A stretch of DNA of 9,935 bases. Source: a bacterium (GTDB lineage Bacteria; Pseudomonadota; Alphaproteobacteria; Rhizobiales; Xanthobacteraceae). Position 1 is the stretch's first letter. Every line of letters starts with the position of its first letter. The notes under the pieces were generated by a model. The model did not search any database. It had not been told where the DNA came from and saw only the letters and a list, made by a program, of their open reading frames with translations. The position numbers and the translations under genes were made by a program. Positions 1 to 5,877 of this stretch are shown here, piece after piece. Location: contig JAQSDT010000798.1 of the NCBI GenBank assembly GCA_029946075.1, forward strand, positions 1 through 9,935, read 5' to 3'.

Positions 1-2
1 CC

Positions 3-410
3 ACGGCGCTGCTGGTTCACGTCGTCTCGCTCGACGGCGAGCCGAGCCAGAAAGAACTGGGCAAGCTGCACAGCCTGATCGAGAGCCGTTTCAAGCTCGA
101 CCGCGGCACCGCGGACAAGCTGATCGCGTCGGCGATGCGCGTCGAAGGCGAGGCCGTCGATCTCTATCACTTCACCAGCGTGATCATGCGATCGGTGGAC
201 GAGAAAGGCCGGCTGCGGATCGTCGAGATGATGTGGGAACTCGTTTACGCCGACGGTCAGGTCAGCGAGTTCGAGGACAATGTCGTCTGGCGCGCCGCGG
301 ATCTGCTCGGCATTTCCTCGCGCGACCGGATCGAGCTCAAGCACCAGGTCGCCGCACGGCAATCCGTCCCGCCGGTGGATGCCTCGAAGGCTGCCGACGC
401 CGCCATCTAG
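3..410 (+). CDS. TerB-family protein (tellurite resistance TerB-like), 5' end cut off by the window
   Basis: The reading frame is open from the left edge to a TAG at 408-410, so the true start lies outside the window. An internal ATG at 135 is not the start, because the frame upstream of it already encodes good family sequence (for example ALLVHVVSLDGEPSQKEL). The visible 135 residues are mainly alpha-helical and acidic. They carry two helical repeats of the TerB type, each with a short Asp/Gly loop: VSLDGEPSQKEL near the start and VYADGQVSEFED later. The family is named after the tellurite-resistance operon, but stand-alone alphaproteobacterial members are conserved proteins of unknown biochemical role and should not be read as proof of tellurite resistance. 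No other ter genes are visible. The last 15 or so residues are a low-complexity Ala/Pro/Asp tail. The family call is fairly sure; the function is unknown. Confidence 0.8.
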   Translation, partial: TALLVHVVSLDGEPSQKELGKLHSLIESRFKLDRGTADKLIASAMRVEGEAVDLYHFTSVIMRSVDEKGRLRIVEMMWELVYADGQVSEFEDNVVWRAADLLGISSRDRIELKHQVAARQSVPPVDASKAADAAI

Positions 411-648
411 CCCGCGGCGGCGTCACGCGCCTTGTCGAACGGCTTTGGCGCAGATGACGAAACTTTAATGTGCCGCGCATCGGGGCCGTAGCCGCGCACA
501 AGCCTGAAAATATTGCATTTCAAGCGGTTGAGCGGTGCCCGCGCATGCACCGCATGCTTGCACATGACTTGCGTCACGGCATAAGCCTATGCTCTCGTCC
601 GTGCCGTTAGCGGCCCATTTTGCAATTTGATTTAAAGAGCATTCCATC

Positions 649-1428
649 GTGACCGAGCGTGTGACGCTGATTACCGGTGCATCGGCAGGCATTGGAGCCG
701 AGTTTGCACGCGTGTTCGCTTCGAACGGTCATCGCGTCGTGCTGGTGGCGCGTCGCGTCGAACGGCTGAACGCACTGGCGGACGAAATCACGGCGGCTGG
801 CGGCAAGCCGCCGATCATCATTCCCTGCGATCTCGCTCTGCCCGATTCGGGGGACAGGATTGCCGAAGCGCTCGCGGCTGCCGGGGTCGAGGTCGAATAC
901 GTCGTCAACAATGCCGGTTACGGCCTGTTCGGCCGCGCCGTCCAGCGCGACCGGGCCGACCAGCTCGACATGATCTCCGTGAACATCCGTGCGCTGACCG
1001 ACCTGTCGCTGCGGTTCTCCGATCAATTGATCCGCAATCGCGGCGGCCTGCTCAATGTCGGCTCGATCGCAGGCTTCATGCCGGGCCCGGGAATGGCGGT
1101 CTATTACGCCTCCAAGGCCTATGTGCTGTCGTTCACCGAAGCGATGCGCGCAGAACTCGCCCCCCATGGTGTGCGCGTCACGGTGGTCTGCCCGGGGCCG
1201 GTGCCCTCGGAATTCCAGGCGCGGGCCGGCTTCATGCCCGGCTTCGACTCGCTGGTGCTCAACGTCCAGCCGGCCAATGTGGCGCAGCAGGCCTATCGCG
1301 GCCTGATGGCGAACAAGCGGGCAGTGATGCCCGGAATAGGCATCAAGATCGTGCCGTTCCTGCTGCGGTTTTTCCCGCGCGGCTTCATCCTCGGCGCGGT
1401 CGGCCGGCTCCAGCTCCGCCGAAGCTGA
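649..1428 (+). CDS. SDR-family NAD(P)-dependent oxidoreductase
   Basis: This is a classical short-chain dehydrogenase/reductase of 259 residues, the usual length for the family. The Rossmann cofactor motif TGASAGIG is at residues 9-16. The NNAG structural motif is at 87-90. The catalytic serine is S139 and the YxxxK pair is Y152/K156, with the normal 13-residue Ser-Tyr spacing. The paired arginines R35-R36 at the end of the second beta strand favour NADP(H) over NAD(H). The PGPVPSEF stretch after the active site is also typical. It most resembles the COG0300 (DltE-like) group, whose substrates are mostly undefined. It has no signal peptide, so it is expected in the cytoplasm. The GTG start is well fixed: an in-frame TGA lies at 628-630, no other start codon falls between, and a weak AAGAG ribosome site sits at 635-639. 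It appears to be transcribed alone, with 238 bp before it and 168 bp after. The substrate cannot be read from the sequence. Confidence 0.93.
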   Translation: MTERVTLITGASAGIGAEFARVFASNGHRVVLVARRVERLNALADEITAAGGKPPIIIPCDLALPDSGDRIAEALAAAGVEVEYVVNNAGYGLFGRAVQRDRADQLDMISVNIRALTDLSLRFSDQLIRNRGGLLNVGSIAGFMPGPGMAVYYASKAYVLSFTEAMRAELAPHGVRVTVVCPGPVPSEFQARAGFMPGFDSLVLNVQPANVAQQAYRGLMANKRAVMPGIGIKIVPFLLRFFPRGFILGAVGRLQLRRS

Positions 1429-1596
1429 GCAATTATCCATCTTTCGCGCGAAAAGCTGCCCCTCGTTGGGGTATTGGTCATCCTTGACCGCCTCTGGCCC
1501 GTCACTTGCTTTGAAATAGTTCGAGTGTGCGTGAACTCACGTCAAATTAAGATTCACTTAGGTAGTGTCTTGGTTTGAGGTGCCAGAGCAACGTCG

Positions 1597-2400
1597 ATGT
1601 CGTTCCGGTCGAACAAAAATGGCGAGAATATCGTGCCCTTTCCGGGCCGACGGCTGCTGCTGACGGTGGCCAAGCCCGCGCCCCGGCTCCCGGTCCTGAT
1701 CGTCCTGCACCAGGAAACCTCGACACCCGGCCGGGTCGGCAATGCGCTGCGCGCCCTCGGCCATGCCCTCGATATCAGGCGCCCGCGGTTCGGCGATCCC
1801 TTGCCGGAAACGCTGGCGCATCACGCCGGCGCGGTGATCTTCGGCGGCCCGATGAGCGCCAATGATTCCGACGACTATGTCCGCCGCGAGATCGACTGGA
1901 TCGAAGTGCCCTTGCGCGAAGGGCGGCCGTTCATGGGCATCTGCCTCGGTGCGCAGATGCTGGCCAGACAATTGGGTGCGCCGGTCGCGCCGCATCACGA
2001 AGGCCGCGTCGAGTGCGGCTACTACCCGGTCCGCCCGACCGCCGCGGGCCACGCGCTGTGCCCGGACTGGCCGGCGCATGTCTATCACTGGCACGGCGAA
2101 GGCTTTCAGTTGCCCCACGGCGCCGAACTGCTCGCCGAGGGCGACGACTTTCCGGTGCAGGCGTTCCAGTACGGCCATGCGTTCGGCTTTCAGTTTCACC
2201 CCGACGTCACCTGGGCGATGATGCACCGCTGGACCACGCGCGGCTGTGTGCGCATGGAGCAGCCGGGCGCGCATCCGCGTCATCTCCACTTCGAAGGCCG
2301 CGCGATGCACGACGTGATCGAGCGGGCTTGGCTGAAGAATTTCGTCGACGGCTGGCTTGCACAAAAGCCGCGCGCCGTGATGCTCGACGCTGCGGAATAG
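1597..2400 (+). CDS. Class I glutamine amidotransferase-like protein (GMP-synthase-type GATase domain)
   Basis: This 267-residue protein is built around one class I glutamine amidotransferase domain, which hydrolyses glutamine through a Cys-His-acid triad. The nucleophile elbow GICLGAQ places the cysteine at C116. The second motif, FQFHPDVT, places the histidine at H201 and the acidic residue at D203. The acid is more commonly Glu (HPE) in this superfamily. The oxyanion-type FGGPMSAND segment is at 82-90. No synthetase or ATP-binding domain is attached, so it is a stand-alone amidotransferase or a related gamma-glutamyl hydrolase or peptidase; the exact reaction is unknown. The ATG start lies after an in-frame TGA at 1576-1578, but the ribosome site is weak. 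The first 30 residues are poorly conserved in appearance, so translation could begin a little later. About 65 residues follow the H201 motif and may form a family-specific helical cap. Confidence 0.9.
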   Translation: MSFRSNKNGENIVPFPGRRLLLTVAKPAPRLPVLIVLHQETSTPGRVGNALRALGHALDIRRPRFGDPLPETLAHHAGAVIFGGPMSANDSDDYVRREIDWIEVPLREGRPFMGICLGAQMLARQLGAPVAPHHEGRVECGYYPVRPTAAGHALCPDWPAHVYHWHGEGFQLPHGAELLAEGDDFPVQAFQYGHAFGFQFHPDVTWAMMHRWTTRGCVRMEQPGAHPRHLHFEGRAMHDVIERAWLKNFVDGWLAQKPRAVMLDAAE

Positions 2401-2510
2401 CCGCCGCGCGGAATATCGCTGATGTCTTCGAGCGCCTTTCCAAATCCGTGAATGTGCTAGTGTCGTTGCCGTAAAGCCCGCGACTGCAAAACGGGCAAAC
2501 GGGAGGCGAC

Positions 2511-3017
2511 ATGACCGGCGACGAATTTGCACGCCTGCTCGATGATTTCACGCAGTCAGCGGAATCAGGCGACGGCGCACGCTTCGCCCGTCATTTCACC
2601 GAAGACGGCGTCTACCACGATTACATCTACGGCCCGCATCGCGGCCGCGCCGATATCGCGCATATGATGCAGAACCTGTTTCACCGAGACGCGTCAGACT
2701 ATCGCTGGGAAATGTTCGATCCCGTGTTTGACGGACATCAGGGCTATGCGTGGTCGCTGTCGAGCTTCACCTCGACCATTCCGCAGTTCAAGGGCAAGCA
2801 CATCGTCATCGACGGCATGAGCCGGTTCATCCTGCGTGGCGGACTGATCGCCGAGTACCGCGAATCCGTCAATGGCGGCGTCGCGATGGCGCAGCTTGGC
2901 GTCGAGCCGATGCGAATGGAGAAAGTTTTCCGGCGCTGGAACGGATGGCTTCGCGAGCGGCCGGAAACGCAGGACTATCTGGCGCGGCCGAAGGGCTCGC
3001 GCGCAAAGCGTCAATAA
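2511..3017 (+). CDS. NTF2-like / SnoaL-like fold protein
   Basis: A 168-residue protein that fits the NTF2-like (SnoaL, ketosteroid-isomerase-like) cone fold. The N-terminal helix (residues 4-20) is followed by the typical FARHFTEDGVYHDYIYGPHR segment (25-44), a GRADIAHMM helix (45-53), and later beta strands ending in GMSRFILRGGLIAEYRESV (102-120). Members include isomerases, cyclases, dehydratases and non-enzymatic ligand binders, so the activity cannot be assigned; H36 and D37 line the usual pocket region. The start is well supported by a strong GGGAGG ribosome site at 2501-2506 just before the ATG. The stop is only 24 bp upstream of the crotonase gene, suggesting one transcript and possibly shared acyl-CoA or polycyclic substrates. 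The C-terminal 25 residues are basic and probably disordered. Confidence 0.82.
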   Translation: MTGDEFARLLDDFTQSAESGDGARFARHFTEDGVYHDYIYGPHRGRADIAHMMQNLFHRDASDYRWEMFDPVFDGHQGYAWSLSSFTSTIPQFKGKHIVIDGMSRFILRGGLIAEYRESVNGGVAMAQLGVEPMRMEKVFRRWNGWLRERPETQDYLARPKGSRAKRQ

Positions 3018-3041
3018 TGGAAAAGACAGGGAGAGATCGAC

Positions 3042-3851
3042 GTGAACTATCAGCATATTCTCTACGAGGTGAGCGACCGCATCGCGACCGTCACGCTGAA
3101 CCGGCCCGACCGAATGAATGCGTGGACCGCGACGATGGAGCGCGACGTGCGCGCCGCGATGGAGACGGCGGCTGCCGATGACAATGTTCGCGTCATCGTG
3201 CTGACCGGCGCGGGACGTGCATTCTGCGCCGGCGCCGACATGGAAGCGCTGAAGGAGATCGATCCCAACGAAATCCGGCGCGGCGAGAACACGCCGTTCG
3301 ACATGAACCGCCGCGCCGACTGGCAGACGCGCTATGCGTACTACCCGGCGATTCCAAAGCCTGTTATCGGCATGCTGAACGGCGCCACCGCCGGCATCGG
3401 CCTCGTTCACGCACTGTATTGCGATTTGCGCTTTGCCGCCGACAACACCGTGTTCACGACGGCGTTCTCCCGCCGCGGCCTGATTGCCGAGCACGGCATC
3501 AGCTGGATGCTGCCGCGGATCGTCGGCCACGCCAACGCGCTCGATCTCCTGATGTCCGCACGGCGGGTCAGCAGCGAGGAGGCGCTGCGGATCGGTCTCG
3601 TCAACCGGCTCTATGCCCCCGACCAGTTGCGCGAACAGACCTACGCCTATGCGCGCGACCTCGCCGATTTCGTCTCGCCCACCGCGATCTCGGTGATCAA
3701 GCGCCAGCTCTACGACGTGCCGTTCCAGACGCTGGCCGAAGCCACCATCGACGCCAACCGCGAAATGCAGATCGCGCTGAAGGGCAGTGATTTCAGGGAG
3801 GGCGTGGCAAGCTTTGTGGAGAAGCGGGCGCCGAGGTTTACGGGGAGGTGA
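3042..3851 (+). CDS. Enoyl-CoA hydratase/isomerase family (crotonase-fold) protein
   Basis: A 269-residue crotonase-fold protein, a normal length for the family. The first oxyanion-hole motif FCAGADM is at 61-67 and the second, GATAGIG, at 114-120. These should bind the thioester carbonyl of an acyl-CoA. The two glutamates of classical hydratases (Glu144 and Glu164 in rat mitochondrial ECH) are replaced by V122 and F142 in my hand alignment. E150, in the segment GLIAEHG, falls where the catalytic glutamate of peroxisomal-type delta3,delta2-enoyl-CoA isomerases lies (GLITEGG in yeast Eci1). Isomerase or another CoA chemistry is therefore more likely than hydration. It starts with GTG and has a strong AGGGAG ribosome site at 3028-3033. 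It probably shares a transcript with the NTF2-like gene 24 bp upstream. Family assignment is firm; the reaction is inferred. Confidence 0.93.
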   Translation: MNYQHILYEVSDRIATVTLNRPDRMNAWTATMERDVRAAMETAAADDNVRVIVLTGAGRAFCAGADMEALKEIDPNEIRRGENTPFDMNRRADWQTRYAYYPAIPKPVIGMLNGATAGIGLVHALYCDLRFAADNTVFTTAFSRRGLIAEHGISWMLPRIVGHANALDLLMSARRVSSEEALRIGLVNRLYAPDQLREQTYAYARDLADFVSPTAISVIKRQLYDVPFQTLAEATIDANREMQIALKGSDFREGVASFVEKRAPRFTGR

Positions 3852-3865
3852 AGTGGGATTCGGGG

Positions 3866-3900
3866 GCGGGCTTGCCTGGGCCCGCCGTCGCCCTGCGGGC
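3866..3900. repeat. Overlapping GC-rich inverted repeats after the crotonase gene
   Basis: Three hexamers, GCGGGC (3866-3871), GCCCGC (3880-3885) and GCGGGC (3895-3900), allow two mutually exclusive 6-bp hairpins starting 14 bp after the crotonase stop. There is no T-run, so this is not a classical intrinsic terminator, although it may help end or protect the transcript. It lies next to the larger inverted repeat at 3912-3985, and both may belong to one scattered intergenic element. Confidence 0.5.
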
Positions 3901-3911
3901 TATGGCGAGGC

Positions 3912-3984
3912 AGCCTTCGCTTGCTTCGCTACGATAGGGCACGGGCAGGCTTGCCGAGCCGTAGCTTGCGAAGCAAGCGAAGGC

Positions 3985-3985
<1 letters not shown>
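3912..3985. repeat. Long imperfect inverted repeat between crotonase and tRNA-Ala genes
   Basis: The arm AGCCTTCGCTTGCTTCGC at 3912-3929 is the exact reverse complement of 3968-3985, an 18-bp perfect stem. The arms extend inward by CTACG/CGTAG with a 4-base TTGC insertion on the right side. The right arm ends on the base that encodes the last A of the tRNA CCA tail. The element lies between two converging genes, where such a structure could act as a bidirectional terminator or RNA 3'-end stabiliser. It resembles the REP-like palindromes common in Bradyrhizobium spacers; copy number cannot be judged from one window. Confidence 0.75.
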
Positions 3986-4060
<75 letters not shown>

Positions 4061-4106
4061 GTCGCGACCGCCCCGAGATGACCCGAACCGATCGACAATC
4101 GGCGCC

Positions 4107-4135
4107 ATTTACAGTCCCGCCCAAGGCCAAGTCAA
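4107..4135 (-). promoter_or_regulatory. Putative sigma-70-type promoter for the tRNA-Ala gene
   Basis: On the minus strand a TTGACT (-35, at 4130-4135) is followed after 16-17 bp by TGTAAA/GTAAAT (-10, at 4107-4113). The -10 lies about 47 bp upstream of the mature tRNA 5' end, leaving room for a short leader removed by RNase P. The -35 is strong and the -10 moderate. This is read by eye and not verified. Confidence 0.45.
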
Positions 4136-4256
4136 GAACGGTTAATGTGCCGATTTTCGGACGATTTGCTGGGAACTTCCCTTGTTTGCAGGGGGCTTAA
4201 CCGATATCTAGCAGGCGATCGAAGCCGTACTCCCCCCGGAATGAGTTCAAAAGCCC

Positions 4257-4535
4257 ATGCTGGATCCGATTGTATTCGTCCTCATCAAGATCATCGAACT
4301 CTTCCGCTATCTGCTGCTCGCCTACGTGATTGTTTCGTGGCTTATCGCCTTCAACGTCGTGAATACGCGTAATCAGGTCGTTGCCGCCATAGCCGACTTC
4401 CTCTTTAGAATTACCGAGCCGGTTCTCGGACCAATCAGGCGGTGGCTACCCAATTTGGGCGGCCTGGATATTTCCCCGATTGTTCTGTTTTTCCTGCTGT
4501 TGCTGATCGAACTCTATCTCCAGAAGCTACTCTGA
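4257..4535 (+). CDS. yggT: YggT-family integral membrane protein
   Basis: A 92-residue membrane protein of the YggT family. Two hydrophobic segments are visible: roughly residues 5-32 and 71-91. Between them is the family signature ITEPVLGPIRRWLPNLGGLD followed by SPI. Bacterial YggT proteins have been linked to osmotic or ionic stress, and plastid relatives (YlmG/CCB3) to membrane organisation or cytochrome assembly; the molecular role is not settled. The start is the ATG that gives the full first membrane helix; the ribosome site before it is weak. The DUF167 gene begins 20 bp after the stop, and folD follows that. In E. coli yggT also sits directly before the DUF167 gene yggU, so the pairing is conserved across proteobacteria. 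Confidence 0.92.
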   Translation: MLDPIVFVLIKIIELFRYLLLAYVIVSWLIAFNVVNTRNQVVAAIADFLFRITEPVLGPIRRWLPNLGGLDISPIVLFFLLLLIELYLQKLL

Positions 4536-4555
4536 CCGGTTCCCAGAAGCCACGC

Positions 4556-4888
4556 ATGGATCCCTGGCGTTACTCCACCGCGGGCATCAGCGTCGCGTTA
4601 CGGGTGACGCCACGCGGCGGGCGCGACGACATCGACGGGATTGAAACGCTCGCCAATGGACGCTCCGTAGTCAAGGTGCGCGTCCGCGCCATCGCCGAGG
4701 GCGGCGAAGCCAATCGCGCGGTCACGGAGTTGCTGGCGAAGGCGCTCGGCGTGCCCAAAGCGAAGGTGAAGATTCTGTCGGGCGTGACCTCGCGCCTCAA
4801 GCAGGTCGCCGTCGATGGCGATCCCGAAATTCTTGGCGAGACGCTGCGCGCCGTGACATCAGCAAAAACGGAAACCACGAAGGACTGA
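4556..4888 (+). CDS. DUF167 (YggU-family) protein
   Basis: A small soluble protein of 110 residues with the DUF167 fold, the E. coli YggU family. The diagnostic core is the beta strand VVKVRVRAIAEGGEANRAV (residues 38-56), followed by a helix (57-64), then KVKILSGVTSRLKQVAVDG (70-88). The invariant-looking GGEAN and SG..SR.K blocks are intact. The biochemical function of the family is unknown. The frame is open further upstream into yggT, but the ATG at 4556 is preferred: it has an AGAAG ribosome site at 4545-4549 and avoids overlapping the membrane protein gene. The TGA stop is one base before the folD ATG, so the two are almost certainly translated from one message, probably coupled. Confidence 0.92.
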   Translation: MDPWRYSTAGISVALRVTPRGGRDDIDGIETLANGRSVVKVRVRAIAEGGEANRAVTELLAKALGVPKAKVKILSGVTSRLKQVAVDGDPEILGETLRAVTSAKTETTKD

Positions 4889-4889
4889 G

Positions 4890-5774
4890 ATGACGGCACG
4901 CATCATCGATGGAAAGATCATTGCTGCGGAATTGCGCGCGCGCGTCGGCGAAGAAGTCGCCAGGGTCAAGCGCGAGCATCAGGTGATTCCAGGCCTTGCG
5001 GTGGTGCTGGTCGGCAGCGATCCCGCCAGCGAGGTCTATGTCCGCAGCAAGCATACGCAGACCCAGGCCGCCGGCATGGCCTCGTTCGAGCACAAGCTGC
5101 CGGCCGACGTCGCGCAGGCCGATCTGCTGGCGCTGATCGCAAAACTCAACAAGGACCCGGCTGTGCACGGCATCCTCGTGCAATTTCCGCTGCCGAAATC
5201 GATCAATACCGAAACCGTCATCAACGCGATCGATCCGGCCAAGGACGTCGATGGGCTGCATCCGAACAATGCCGGCCGGCTCGCCGGCGGTTTTGCCGCG
5301 CTGTCGCCCTGCACGCCGCTCGGCTGCATCATCCTGACCAGGAGCGTGCACGCATCGCTCGAAGGCATGAACGCCATCGTCATCGGCCGCTCCAACCTCG
5401 TCGGCCGCCCGCTGGTGCAGTTGCTGCTGAATGAAAACGCGACGGTGACGATCGCGCATTCGCGCTCGAAGGATTTGCCGCAGCTCTGCGCCCGCGCCGA
5501 TCTCGTCTACGCAGCGGTGGGCAAGCCCGAAATGGTGCGCGCGGACTGGATCAAGCCCGGCGCGACCGTGATCGATGTCGGCATCAACCGCACGCCGCTG
5601 GCGGATGGCAAGACAAAACTGGTCGGCGATGTCGCCTACAAGGAAGTCGCAGAAGTCGCCGGCGCGATCACGCCGGTGCCGGGCGGCGTCGGGCAGATGA
5701 CGGTGGCGTGCCTCTTGGTGAACACGCTGCGCGCGGCGTGCGCGATCCACAAACTGCCGGCGCCGGGGGTTTAG
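4890..5774 (+). CDS. folD: Bifunctional methylenetetrahydrofolate dehydrogenase / methenyltetrahydrofolate cyclohydrolase
   Basis: FolD interconverts 5,10-methylene-, 5,10-methenyl- and 10-formyl-tetrahydrofolate in the cytoplasm, linking serine/glycine one-carbon units to purine and formyl-Met synthesis. The protein is 294 residues, normal for the family. Active-site residues are Y50 and K54 (YVRSK), D121 within DVDG (119-122) and the PCTPLG loop (140-145). The NADP-binding loop VIGRSNLVGRP is at 164-174. The C-terminal signature is TPVPGGVGQMT (261-271). In the usual form of that signature the residue after GGVG is proline (PGGVGPMT); here it is Q269, encoded by CAG. GAAGGA at 4879-4884 is a good ribosome site, and the start is one base after the DUF167 stop. 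The gene converges on the M20 peptidase gene across a 103-bp spacer holding a palindromic repeat. Confidence 0.97.
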   Translation: MTARIIDGKIIAAELRARVGEEVARVKREHQVIPGLAVVLVGSDPASEVYVRSKHTQTQAAGMASFEHKLPADVAQADLLALIAKLNKDPAVHGILVQFPLPKSINTETVINAIDPAKDVDGLHPNNAGRLAGGFAALSPCTPLGCIILTRSVHASLEGMNAIVIGRSNLVGRPLVQLLLNENATVTIAHSRSKDLPQLCARADLVYAAVGKPEMVRADWIKPGATVIDVGINRTPLADGKTKLVGDVAYKEVAEVAGAITPVPGGVGQMTVACLLVNTLRAACAIHKLPAPGV

Positions 5775-5779
5775 CTTTT

Positions 5780-5864
5780 CGTCATTGCGAGGAGCAAAGC
5801 GACGAAGCAATCCACCTTTCGGACTCGCGGGGCCATGGATTGCTTCGCTGCGCTCGCAATGACG
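5780..5864. repeat. Palindromic intergenic repeat, copy 1 (CGTCATTGCGAG family)
   Basis: The left arm at 5780-5814 begins CGTCATTGCGAGGAGC and the right arm at 5836-5864 ends CGCTCGCAATGACG. The outer 12 bp (CGTCATTGCGAG/CTCGCAATGACG) and an inner block (CGAAGCAATCCA/TGGATTGCTTCG) pair perfectly. The left arm is six bases longer, so the element has an orientation. It lies between the converging folD and M20 genes and could serve as a bidirectional RNA-end structure. A second copy is at 7375-7459. From general knowledge, this family is abundant in Bradyrhizobium-type genomes and is often mistaken for coding sequence. Confidence 0.9.
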
Positions 5865-5877
5865 GCAGGGGCCGTCG

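Noticed and set aside
3..410. A tellurite-resistance operon
   Set aside because: Only a TerB-like gene is visible; no terA/C/D/E or tehAB neighbours are present, and stand-alone TerB proteins are common.
607..1440. A 277-codon open frame on the minus strand opposite the SDR gene
   Set aside because: Antisense shadow of a clear SDR; no domain and skewed composition.
1558..2532. A 324-codon open frame on the minus strand opposite the amidotransferase gene
   Set aside because: The plus strand has intact catalytic motifs; the antisense frame has no recognisable domain and a biased Arg/His/Ala composition.
4442..4555. A 38-residue N-terminal extension of the DUF167 protein
   Set aside because: It overlaps yggT out of frame and resembles no family sequence; the ATG at 4556 has a ribosome site and gives the normal length.
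4797..5810. A 337-codon open frame on the minus strand opposite folD
   Set aside because: FolD is unmistakable on the plus strand; this frame has shadow composition and begins inside the palindromic repeat.
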